This document shows, piece after piece, positions 1-5,856 of a DNA stretch of 8,280 nucleotides. Below the pieces are notes generated by a model that did no database searches, was not told where the DNA came from, and was given only the letters and a program-made list of their open reading frames with translations. Each line of letters starts with the position of its first letter. The stretch's first letter is position 1. The stretch covers positions 2,456 through 10,735 of the forward strand of contig DLLB01000017.1 of assembly GCA_002477905.1 (NCBI GenBank), in the 5' to 3' direction. Made by a program: the position numbers and the translations under genes. This stretch comes from Clostridiales bacterium UBA7573 (lineage in GTDB: Bacteria > Bacillota > Clostridia > Oscillospirales > CAG-272).

Positions 1-135
1 CTCCATCACGCGTGCAAACGTCTTTTCTGCAGTCTTACGGCAAAATGGTTTGCGCGTGGAGCCGGAGGAATAAAATGCCTCGCAAAGTCTTAGGAACGTG
101 GGGGCATCCAAGCGGTCGAATTCCCGGATTTTCAT
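1..135 (-). CDS. GNAT-family N-acetyltransferase, N-terminal fragment (runs off left edge)
   Basis: Only the first 45 codons lie in the window; the reading frame is open to base 1. The peptide begins MKIREFDRLDAPTFLRL and continues with FYSSGS and a TF..VME segment. This resembles the beta1-alpha1-alpha2 start of GNAT acetyltransferases, where an 'IR....D...' strand is followed by an 'FY.S' helix. The acetyl-CoA-binding motif would be off the window, so the substrate cannot be inferred. The ATG at 135 is preferred because GGAG lies at 147-150, 11 nt upstream, and because the predicted transcription start near 173 would leave the in-frame ATGs at 159 and 162 only about a dozen nt of leader with no ribosome site. 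It is transcribed separately from the upstream valS unit. The family call rests on N-terminal resemblance only. Confidence 0.6.
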   Translation of the reverse strand, partial: MKIREFDRLDAPTFLRLCEAFYSSGSTRKPFCRKTAEKTFARVME

Positions 136-179
136 AAAAAAGCTTTCTCCAATTTCCATCATGATTTCACAGTGTGGTT

Positions 180-208
180 AGTATAGCATACCCTATTCCC
201 TTTGTCAA
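180..208 (-). promoter_or_regulatory. Sigma-A promoter for the GNAT gene
   Basis: On the minus strand, TTGACA (203-208) is followed after exactly 17 nt by TATACT (180-185). The -10 box is preceded by TGC, an extended -10 element. Transcription would start near 173, giving a leader of about 38 nt before the ATG at 135. It differs from the vegetative consensus at one base. No operator-like repeat overlaps it. Confidence 0.85.
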
Positions 209-330
209 CCCAAAAATTGCAACATGTCTGCACAAAATCTCCGACTTTCTATACGAATCTGCCGCAAACGGCAGATTTTCTATGAATTTCAGCCAATCCG
301 ACGCTTTTTGGAAAAGAAGAATTTTAAGCG
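209..330. other. Intergenic spacer without a gene
   Basis: This stretch lies between the end of the valS unit's terminator and the promoter of the GNAT gene. I see no credible coding frame or ribosome site here. The only structure is the short palindrome at 256-277, listed separately. Confidence 0.6.
256..277. repeat. 9-bp perfect palindrome in the spacer
   Basis: AATCTGCCG (256-264) and CGGCAGATT (269-277) are perfect complements around a CAAA loop. On the plus strand only a short TTTT run (276-279, partly inside the stem) overlaps its end, and on the minus strand there is no U-run, so it is a weak terminator candidate either way. It lies about 50 bp upstream of the GNAT gene's -35 box, so it could be a protein-binding operator or a dispersed palindrome. 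A single copy is visible, so neither can be chosen. Confidence 0.5.
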
Positions 331-384
331 AAAATAAAAATGGCATAGAAAAAGTGGCAAATGCCGCTTTTTCTATGCCATTTT
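331..384 (-). terminator. Rho-independent terminator of the valS unit
   Basis: Bases 337-358 and 363-384 form a stem of about 22 bp with one T-G wobble (355/366) and a 4-nt loop (359-362). The core 339-354/367-382 is a perfect 16-bp match. Read on the minus strand, the stem is followed by TTTTTATTTT (340-331), the U-rich tail expected of an intrinsic terminator. It starts 45 nt after the stop codon of the SGNH hydrolase gene. A TTTT run on the plus side (381-384) gives it some bidirectional character, but no plus-strand gene is present to need it. Confidence 0.88.
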
Positions 385-429
385 CTGAATACCACTTATT
401 CTTTTATAGGGAGATTGTCGCAATGCTTC

Positions 430-1104
430 TTACACACCGAGAAACGGTTTGAGATACTCGTAAAAACGATCTGCGATGCATTGCATTCCGAAATCATTCG
501 GATGATTGAACAACCCGTGTGTGTCCTCCCGTGTACGAATATCCTCCATCGGAATGAGCGGCTCGTGATACTTCTCCGCAATCTGCGTTTTTTCCGCATC
601 CAATATCGGACGGATATAAAATCCCTGTGCATGCAGAAATACCGTATGTCCGGTATCTAAATACTGACGCAGATCTTCCCACGCCTGCCCAAAGGATTTT
701 TCCGGATGCTGCATCGTATCATACTCTTTTGGCACATTCGCGCCGAAAAAGAAGATCGCGATATCCGGCGCATAGGCTTTTACCTGCGGTGCCGACGCGT
801 AAAGCTGCGCGGGCGTTTGTTGCAAAAAGGACCGTTCATACTCGGCAACCTGCAAGATGGCGAAGCATGCGTCCGGAAGCTCTTGCAAGATCCGCTGTTC
901 CAGCAAATGCACATAATCCTTTTCCGGCGCGCTTGCCGCCATGCCGCAATCCCGCATCCAACCGATGGAGGGTTTGATTCCGTGCTTGGTGATGGAATTG
1001 CCGACGAACAAAAAGCGCTTACCCTTGGCATTTTGCGTATGCACATAAAAATTTGCCGCATTTTGCCCCGCCGCGGGAACGATATTCTCCTGTAAATCTT
1101 TCAT
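430..1104 (-). CDS. SGNH/GDSL-like hydrolase family protein
   Basis: A 224-residue protein of the SGNH hydrolase type (esterases, lipases, carbohydrate deacetylases). Visible signatures are FLFVGNSIT at 31-39, matching block I with S37 as candidate nucleophile; FFFGAN at 118-123, in the place of the block III GxN oxyanion element, with N123; and NHPNDFGM at 200-207, matching block V with H201 as candidate base. The usual Asp three residues before that His is Leu198, so the triad may be incomplete or completed differently. There is no signal peptide or membrane segment, so a cytoplasmic location is expected. The start is supported by AAGGGA ending about 8 nt upstream. Only 3 nt separate it from the lipoprotein gene, whose last codons overlap this ribosome site, suggesting translational coupling. 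The substrate is unknown. Confidence 0.75.
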   Translation of the reverse strand: MKDLQENIVPAAGQNAANFYVHTQNAKGKRFLFVGNSITKHGIKPSIGWMRDCGMAASAPEKDYVHLLEQRILQELPDACFAILQVAEYERSFLQQTPAQLYASAPQVKAYAPDIAIFFFGANVPKEYDTMQHPEKSFGQAWEDLRQYLDTGHTVFLHAQGFYIRPILDAEKTQIAEKYHEPLIPMEDIRTREDTHGLFNHPNDFGMQCIADRFYEYLKPFLGV

Positions 1105-1107
1105 ACG

Positions 1108-1971
1108 TTAATCCCTTTTCTGTTCCTGTTTGAGCGATTGCCGGTTCCGTTTGCGCTTATGCACGATGAAAATAACGATGACCACCACGGCGGCAACCGC
1201 AAGAAACGGTGCAAGATAAATCAGCACCACAAGCGAACCCTCTAAAAAATTTCCAAAAGCATGAATCGAACCGGAAAGTGCATTTCCGATCCGGGCGAAA
1301 AAGGAGCTGTCCGAAGCACCCGCACATGTGACTTCATTCAAGGTAATGTCGATCTCCGAAAAAGTTACCTGTGCGTCATAACGATTCAGTGCGGTCTGAT
1401 AGGTTTCGATCTGATAACGCACATCCGCAAGTTCTTTTTCGATCTGCAGAATCGCATCGACATTCGGCGCCTGCGCAAGCAGTTCAATCAGCCGCTGCTC
1501 TTGCGTGCGCAGGGCATTCAGGTGCGATTTTACACTGGAGTATTGTTCCGTAATGTCTTTGGAATTCGTGATTTTTTGCAGCACGGTGCTTTTCGTTGCA
1601 CATTTGGCAAAAAACGCTTCAAACTGCGCTTGCGGAACGCGCACCACATAACTTGCATAGCGTTCCCCCTCTGCACCGGACACGCGGGAACTTTGAATAT
1701 ACCCGTCGACCGCCTCCACCGCCGCGTCAATCTCCGCTACTGCCGCGGGGAAATCGGTGCTTTCCAAGGAAAGCGAGCCGTTTTTCACAATTTTCCGGGT
1801 AGTTTCTTCCGAAGAAACGGTGGTTCCCTCCAAAGAAGAAATCCCATCGGAAAGTTCCTCTTTGGGCGGCTCATAATTCCCTGAGATTTGACCATCCGAA
1901 GAGGAACCGCAAGCTGTCATACAAAGGAGCATCAAAATTGCAAGGAAACATGCCAGAATCTGCTTTTTCAT
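1108..1971 (-). CDS. DUF4349-type membrane lipoprotein
   Basis: A 287-residue envelope protein. Residues 1-20 form a lipoprotein signal peptide (MKKQ, hydrophobic core, MTA) before Cys21, the likely lipidation site. A Ser/Glu-rich linker follows (22-57). Residues 58-215 carry the DUF4349 pattern: RKIVKNGSLSLE, a 'VDGYIQSS' strand, VRVPQAQFEAF, and a helical, probably coiled-coil stretch at about 145-195 with QEQRLIELL and EIEKELADVRYQIE-like heptads. A strongly hydrophobic segment (about 246-270) crosses the membrane and ends in a basic tail (HKRKRNRQ) that should face the cytoplasm. The extracellular domain would thus be tethered at both ends. The ribosome site AGGAGGT (1979-1985) lies 7 nt before the ATG. 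The biochemical role of DUF4349 proteins is not established. The gene follows valS by 48 nt with no terminator between them. Confidence 0.85.
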   Translation of the reverse strand: MKKQILACFLAILMLLCMTACGSSSDGQISGNYEPPKEELSDGISSLEGTTVSSEETTRKIVKNGSLSLESTDFPAAVAEIDAAVEAVDGYIQSSRVSGAEGERYASYVVRVPQAQFEAFFAKCATKSTVLQKITNSKDITEQYSSVKSHLNALRTQEQRLIELLAQAPNVDAILQIEKELADVRYQIETYQTALNRYDAQVTFSEIDITLNEVTCAGASDSSFFARIGNALSGSIHAFGNFLEGSLVVLIYLAPFLAVAAVVVIVIFIVHKRKRNRQSLKQEQKRD

Positions 1972-2019
1972 CCATTCTACCTCCTGTCAAATCGGGTGAT
2001 GTTCGGATGCAAACAAGGA

Positions 2020-4641
2020 TCAGCCTTTGATCTTGGCAATTGCGGCTTGGATTCCGTTCAGCGTATCCCGGTATTTGCCGAGTTTTGCGCGTTCTCCCTC
2101 CACCACAGCGGCGGGTGCCTTTGCTACAAATCCTTCGTTTTCCAGTTTCTTTTCAATCCGTTCGATCTCGCCAAGGGTTGTTTGTTCTTCCTTTTGCAGA
2201 CGCGCCAGTTCTTTTTCCAAATCAACCATTTCGGCAAGCGGAATATAGACCGTTGCACTTTCGGTGACAATCTGCACACTTTGCGCGTCCTCGTAAGCCG
2301 ACTGAATGGTCACGCCAGCGGCAGACGCCAGTTTTTCAAAGAAGCGGGCGGTGTTTTCATTGTAAGTGTCCGTATCGGTCGTGACAATGGTGTAATGTGC
2401 ACGTTTGGACGGCGGCACATTCATTTCGGCACGGCGGTTCCGGATGGCACGGATGGCATTGATGAGTTTTTGCATTTTTGCTTCTTCCGCATCAAAGGCA
2501 AATGCCGCATTTTGCGTCGGATACGCGCTGACCATAATGCTTTCCCCCTCATGCGGCATGGATTGCCAGATCTCCTCCGTAATGAACGGCAAGAACGGAT
2601 GCAACAATTGCAATGTGCCGGTAAAGACGTAGGCAATCACATTCTGCGCCACGGTATCCTTGACGGCAAACCGCGGTTTGAGCAGTTCGATATACCAGTC
2701 GCAGAACACATCCCAGATGAAGTCGTACAATTTGGAGAGCGCCACACCCAGTTCATAGTTCTCAATGTTGGCAGTCACTTCTCCGACCAAACGATTGTAC
2801 GCAGACAGAATCCACTTATCCTCCAAGGCAAGTGCGGAAGCATCCGGCAACTGAATCTTGTCAATCTCCAGATTCATCAGAATAAACCGCGCCGCGTTCC
2901 AGATCTTATTGTTGAAGTTCCGTGCCGCCTCCATTTTTTCATCGGAGAAACGCATATCGTTTCCGGGGGAATTGCCGGTGGCAAGGGCAAAGCGGAGAGC
3001 ATCTGCGCCGTACTTGTCGATCACTTCCAACGGATCTATGCCGTTGCCCAAGGATTTGGACATTTTCCGCCCCTGTGCATCGCGCACCAGTCCGTGAATG
3101 AATACCTTCGGGAACGGAATCTCCTGCATATTCTCCAATCCCATGAAGATCATTTTAGAAACCCAGAATGTGATGATGTCATAGGCGGTAACCAAGACGC
3201 TGGTCGGATAATAGTATTCCAGTTCCTCCGTTTTATTCGGCCAGCCGAGCGTGGAGAACGGCCAAAGCGCCGAGGAGAACCAAGTATCCAACACATCCGG
3301 ATCCTGCGTGATATGGTGCCCATGACACTTTTTGCACACGGTGACTTCCGACTCGCTGACCATCACCTCGCCGCAATCGTCGCAATAATACGCCGGAATA
3401 CGATGTCCCCACCAAAGTTGACGGGAAATGCACCAATCGTGGATATTTTCCATCCAGTTCAGATAGATCTTACTGAATCGATCGGGAATATACCGGATCT
3501 CTCCGTCTTTTACAACCTGAATTGCCGGCTCTGCAAGCGGTTTCATCTTCACAAACCACTGCCGGGAAGCAATCGGCTCTACAACGGTGCCGCAACGGTA
3601 GCAATGCCCGACGTTGTGCGAATGCTTTTCCACTTTCACCAGATCGCCGGATGCCTCCAAATCCGCAACGATCTGTTTTCTTGCCTCATAGCGATCCAAT
3701 CCTTGATACTTGCCGCCGTTTTCGTTGATCTTCGCGTGGTCGTCCAGCATGATGATCATATCCAGCCCATGCCGCTGTCCCACTTCGAAGTCGTTCGGAT
3801 CGTGGCAGGGGGTGATCTTGACACATCCCGTACCGAAGTCACGGTCTACATATTCGTCCGCGATCAACGGAATTTCTCTGCCGACAAGCGGCAGAATCAA
3901 GGTCTTGCCGACCAGATGTTTGTACCGTTCGTCCTCCGGATGCACCGCCACCGCGCTGTCTCCGAGCAACGTTTCCGGTCGGGTGGTCGCAATAATCAAC
4001 GATTCGTCACTGTCTTTGAAATGATAGCGGATATGCCAGAAGGCACCCTCCAATTCCTTATGCTCTACTTCCGCGTCGGAAAGCGCCGTCACGCAGTGCG
4101 GGCACCAGTTGGTAATCCGCAATCCCCGATAAATAAGTCCTTTGTCGTAAAGACGGACAAAGGTCTTTTTCACGGCGGCGGACAAATTTTCATCCATGGT
4201 GAACCGTTCGCGCGTGAAATCGCAGGAAGAACCGAGCTTTTTCAACTGGGTGATGATCCGGCTGCCATATTTGTGCTTCCAGTCCCACACCATCTCCAAG
4301 AACTTTTCGCGTCCGACATCGTGCCGCGTCAGCCCTTTTTCCTTCCGGAGCATTTCCTCCACTTTGATCTGCGTAGCAATGCCCGCGTGATCGGTACCCG
4401 GAATCCACAGAGTGGAATATCCCTGCATCCGTTTGGTACGGACGATAATATCCTGCAGGGTGTTATTCAGCGCATGCCCCATGTGGAGCTGTCCTGTCAC
4501 ATTCGGAGGGGGAATGACCACGGAAAACGGCTTTTTGCTTTTGTCCACTTCCGGCGTAAAGAATCCGGAGGTTTCCCAAAAACGATACAGACGGTCCTCT
4601 ATTTCGGCAGGGGCATAGGTTTTTGCCAGTTCTTTTCTCAT
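2020..4641 (-). CDS. valS: Valyl-tRNA synthetase (ValRS)
   Basis: A class Ia aminoacyl-tRNA synthetase that charges tRNA-Val with valine in the cytoplasm and edits mischarged threonine. The 873-residue product has the usual ValRS length. It shows PPPNVTGQLHMGH with the HIGH-type motif at 53-56; the editing (CP1) domain with TTRPETLLGD (219-228) and the TGCVKITPCHDPNDFEVG block (about 271-288); zinc-ligand-type pairs CYRC (347-350), CDDC (420-423) and CKKC (436-439); WFSSALWPFSTLGWP (454-468); KMSKS at 526-530; an anticodon-binding domain; and a C-terminal coiled-coil arm (about 807-872). The start is set at 4641 (MRKELAKTYAP), the normal beginning of the family. The best ribosome site, AAAGGA (4655-4660), is 13 nt upstream, rather far. 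The frame stays open upstream only because it runs through the T-box leader. It is the first gene of its unit and is regulated by that leader. Confidence 0.98.
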   Translation of the reverse strand: MRKELAKTYAPAEIEDRLYRFWETSGFFTPEVDKSKKPFSVVIPPPNVTGQLHMGHALNNTLQDIIVRTKRMQGYSTLWIPGTDHAGIATQIKVEEMLRKEKGLTRHDVGREKFLEMVWDWKHKYGSRIITQLKKLGSSCDFTRERFTMDENLSAAVKKTFVRLYDKGLIYRGLRITNWCPHCVTALSDAEVEHKELEGAFWHIRYHFKDSDESLIIATTRPETLLGDSAVAVHPEDERYKHLVGKTLILPLVGREIPLIADEYVDRDFGTGCVKITPCHDPNDFEVGQRHGLDMIIMLDDHAKINENGGKYQGLDRYEARKQIVADLEASGDLVKVEKHSHNVGHCYRCGTVVEPIASRQWFVKMKPLAEPAIQVVKDGEIRYIPDRFSKIYLNWMENIHDWCISRQLWWGHRIPAYYCDDCGEVMVSESEVTVCKKCHGHHITQDPDVLDTWFSSALWPFSTLGWPNKTEELEYYYPTSVLVTAYDIITFWVSKMIFMGLENMQEIPFPKVFIHGLVRDAQGRKMSKSLGNGIDPLEVIDKYGADALRFALATGNSPGNDMRFSDEKMEAARNFNNKIWNAARFILMNLEIDKIQLPDASALALEDKWILSAYNRLVGEVTANIENYELGVALSKLYDFIWDVFCDWYIELLKPRFAVKDTVAQNVIAYVFTGTLQLLHPFLPFITEEIWQSMPHEGESIMVSAYPTQNAAFAFDAEEAKMQKLINAIRAIRNRRAEMNVPPSKRAHYTIVTTDTDTYNENTARFFEKLASAAGVTIQSAYEDAQSVQIVTESATVYIPLAEMVDLEKELARLQKEEQTTLGEIERIEKKLENEGFVAKAPAAVVEGERAKLGKYRDTLNGIQAAIAKIKG

Positions 4642-4700
4642 ACGATTCGAAAAATCCTTTCTTTTGATTCGGTTTGTAAATGGATTGTACATTGGGATAA

Positions 4701-4728
4701 CAAAAAAGCGTCCTGCAAAACAGGACGC
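4701..4728 (-). terminator. T-box leader intrinsic terminator (attenuator)
   Basis: GCGTCCTG and CAGGACGC (4728-4721 and 4715-4708 on the minus strand) form a perfect 8-bp stem with a 5-nt loop, followed by six T residues (4707-4702). It stops transcription about 60 nt before valS when tRNA-Val is charged. Confidence 0.95.
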
Positions 4729-4748
4729 AAAATGCGCGGTACCACCTG
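4721..4748 (-). promoter_or_regulatory. T-box antiterminator helix
   Basis: On the minus strand, CAGG (4748-4745) pairs with CCTG (4724-4721). The seven-base bulge TGGTACC (4744-4738) follows, then GCGCA (4737-4733) pairs with TGCGT (4729-4725) around a TTT loop. This is the classic A1-bulge-A2 arrangement. Its 3' arm TGCGTCCTG is also the 5' arm of the terminator, so only one structure can form at a time. Confidence 0.92.
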
Positions 4749-5006
4749 AATTCCCGTTTCGCTTCTGTGCGGATCGCGGCATAGCGCACTCCCGGTGCAA
4801 AAGAAAAACAGGCACTTGTTCCCGTATGACGGCGGGTGCCGTTGCCTGTTACTACGCGTGGCACGCATTTACGCAACCACTGCCTTTGGCAGACACTGCT
4901 CCGGAATCACCTTCTCCGTTTCTTCTGCATCCGCTCTCAGCAATTGCGGATCTCTCTGTGGCAGAGGCAAAACGGATACTCTTTCCATCATGGCATTTCC
5001 AAATTT

Positions 5007-5035
5007 ATTATAACAAGGATTCTTTGCTTTGTCAA
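5007..5035 (-). promoter_or_regulatory. valS: Sigma-A promoter of the T-box/valS unit
   Basis: On the minus strand, TTGACA (5030-5035) and TATAAT (5007-5012) are separated by exactly 17 nt. Both boxes and the spacing are perfect vegetative consensus. The predicted start is near 5000, at the base of stem I of the T-box leader. The -35 box lies about 30 bp after the plsY stop codon. Such a strong promoter fits control by attenuation rather than by initiation. Confidence 0.95.
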
Positions 5036-5066
5036 GCCTTTTTCCGATTTTTTGCGTTTTTTCAAA

Positions 5067-5822
5067 TCACCGCCCTCCGTTTTGTGCAGGCGGCTCTTTG
5101 GATACCGGTTTCGATTTTTTTGGAAAAGAAAATTTCGGTTCTTTTCCGGATAACAAACGGGCGATATTGGTGCGATACTGGAAAACGAGCAGTAATGCAA
5201 TCAGCACCGTACAGATCCCTTGGAATGCCGCAGGCGTGGTCATACGGGCACTGAGCAACGGAAATAGCAGGATCGAAATCAAAAGTCCGAGCGAAAGATA
5301 CTTCGTCCACAAAGCGATCACGGCAAGAATTCCAATCAAAACGGCAAATACAAGCGGCGACAGGCACAACACCAAAGTAGCAATCGGGACAATGCTTTTC
5401 GCACCACGAAAATGCGTATACAGCGGGAACACCTGCCCGATCGCGCAAAAGAGTGCACCGACATAGCCGCCTGCCGCACCCAAAGTCAACATGCCGGCAG
5501 TGTAGATGAACAGCCCCTGTAACACTTCCAAGCCCCATGCAACCGCCGCAACGCGCTTCCCATGGACACGGTACAGCGAAAGGATTCCGGCGTCCGGAGT
5601 TCCCGATGCACAAAGAGCATCCCGATCGTGATATTTGGCTAACATAGTGGCAGGCAGAAAGCTCCCCACAAGATAAGCGAATACCGCTACGCCGGCAAGA
5701 CTCCATAACATTAAAGACAGTGGAATAGACGCGGCGTACACACTGGGCGTTTCCGTCGGCGCGGCATAATGCAGACCGATCAACCCGAACTGCCGCAGGG
5801 TGTAAAAAGTTGTTTCGACCAT
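5067..5822 (-). CDS. plsY: PlsY-family glycerol-3-phosphate acyltransferase homologue with altered catalytic motifs
   Basis: PlsY is a polytopic membrane enzyme that moves an acyl group from acyl-phosphate to glycerol-3-phosphate, the first step of phospholipid synthesis. This 251-residue protein is very hydrophobic and keeps family landmarks: AYLVGSF (49-55), GQVFPLYTHFRGAK (129-142), TKYLSLGLLISILLFPLL (about 173-190) and YRTNIARLLSGKEPKF (216-231). The signature residues are eroded. The region normally R..GSGN.G.TN reads DALCASGTPDAG (68-79), GHxFP reads GQVFP, GGKxVAT reads GAKSIVP, and the motif-3 His is Tyr216. It carries about 30 extra N-terminal residues and a basic C-terminal tail, against about 200 residues usually. 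The start at 5822 is chosen by the ribosome site 7 nt upstream. It sits 34 nt after der, its common neighbour. It may be inactive, altered or a distinct subfamily. Confidence 0.75.
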   Translation of the reverse strand: MVETTFYTLRQFGLIGLHYAAPTETPSVYAASIPLSLMLWSLAGVAVFAYLVGSFLPATMLAKYHDRDALCASGTPDAGILSLYRVHGKRVAAVAWGLEVLQGLFIYTAGMLTLGAAGGYVGALFCAIGQVFPLYTHFRGAKSIVPIATLVLCLSPLVFAVLIGILAVIALWTKYLSLGLLISILLFPLLSARMTTPAAFQGICTVLIALLLVFQYRTNIARLLSGKEPKFSFPKKSKPVSKEPPAQNGGR

Positions 5823-5829
5823 AAGCATA

Positions 5830-5835
5830 TCCTTT
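5830..5835 (-). promoter_or_regulatory. Ribosome binding site that decides the plsY start
   Basis: AAAGGA on the minus strand is 7 nt from the ATG at 5822 but only 1 nt from the in-frame ATG at 5828, so the downstream ATG is the likely start. A perfect 6-bp hairpin with a 3-nt loop (5837-5851) stands directly upstream of it. Confidence 0.75.
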
Positions 5836-5856
5836 CCGGCAAGCTTTGCCGCAGAT

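Larger units (their letters stand above)
4701..5000 (-). promoter_or_regulatory. T-box riboswitch leader, valine-specific (specifier GUG)
   Basis: This transcribed leader senses uncharged tRNA-Val and allows valS expression only when valine charging is low. Stem I is recognisable. CCGTTT/AAACGG (4970-4975 with 4916-4921) sits above a specifier loop with AGTA (4977-4980) on its 5' side. GGAA/TTCC (4983-4986 with 4903-4906) lies below it. The apical part has TCTGC/GCAGA (4961-4965 with 4924-4928), an AGAGAG bulge and the hairpin ATCCGC/GCGGAT. The specifier position reads GUG (4910-4908) followed by A, a valine codon. A CTGCC/GGCAG hairpin (4880-4892) and an 8-bp stem (4807-4814 with 4843-4850) follow. 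The leader ends in the conserved AGGTGGTACCGCGC (4747-4734) and the terminator. The bulge UGGU would pair with a tRNA 3' end ACCA, as expected for tRNA-Val. Limits are set by the predicted transcription start and the terminator tail. Confidence 0.95.

Noticed and set aside
157..162. Two tandem in-frame ATGs upstream of the chosen GNAT start.
   Set aside because: They fall within about a dozen nt of the predicted transcription start and have no ribosome site, whereas the ATG at 135 has GGAG at a plausible distance.
174..452. A 92-codon plus-strand frame across the left intergenic region.
   Set aside because: It reads through both the GNAT promoter and the terminator hairpin, has no ribosome site and no recognisable protein features.
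1985..1990. A TTGACA -35-like box on the minus strand between valS and the lipoprotein gene.
   Set aside because: No -10 box occurs at 16-18 nt; the matching position falls inside the start of the lipoprotein gene. The ribosome site also overlaps this spacing.
4642..4692. An alternative valS start at the ATG at 4692, adding 17 residues.
   Set aside because: It lies just after the leader terminator with no ribosome site, and the added residues do not resemble ValRS N-termini. The ATG at 4641 gives the family-typical beginning.
1888..4749. A 953-codon open frame on the plus strand opposite valS.
   Set aside because: It is antisense to the unmistakable valS frame and the T-box leader, shows no recognisable domain and is rich in Arg, His, Phe and Cys as expected of a reverse-complement shadow. 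Codon usage on the sense strand leaves few stops opposite it.
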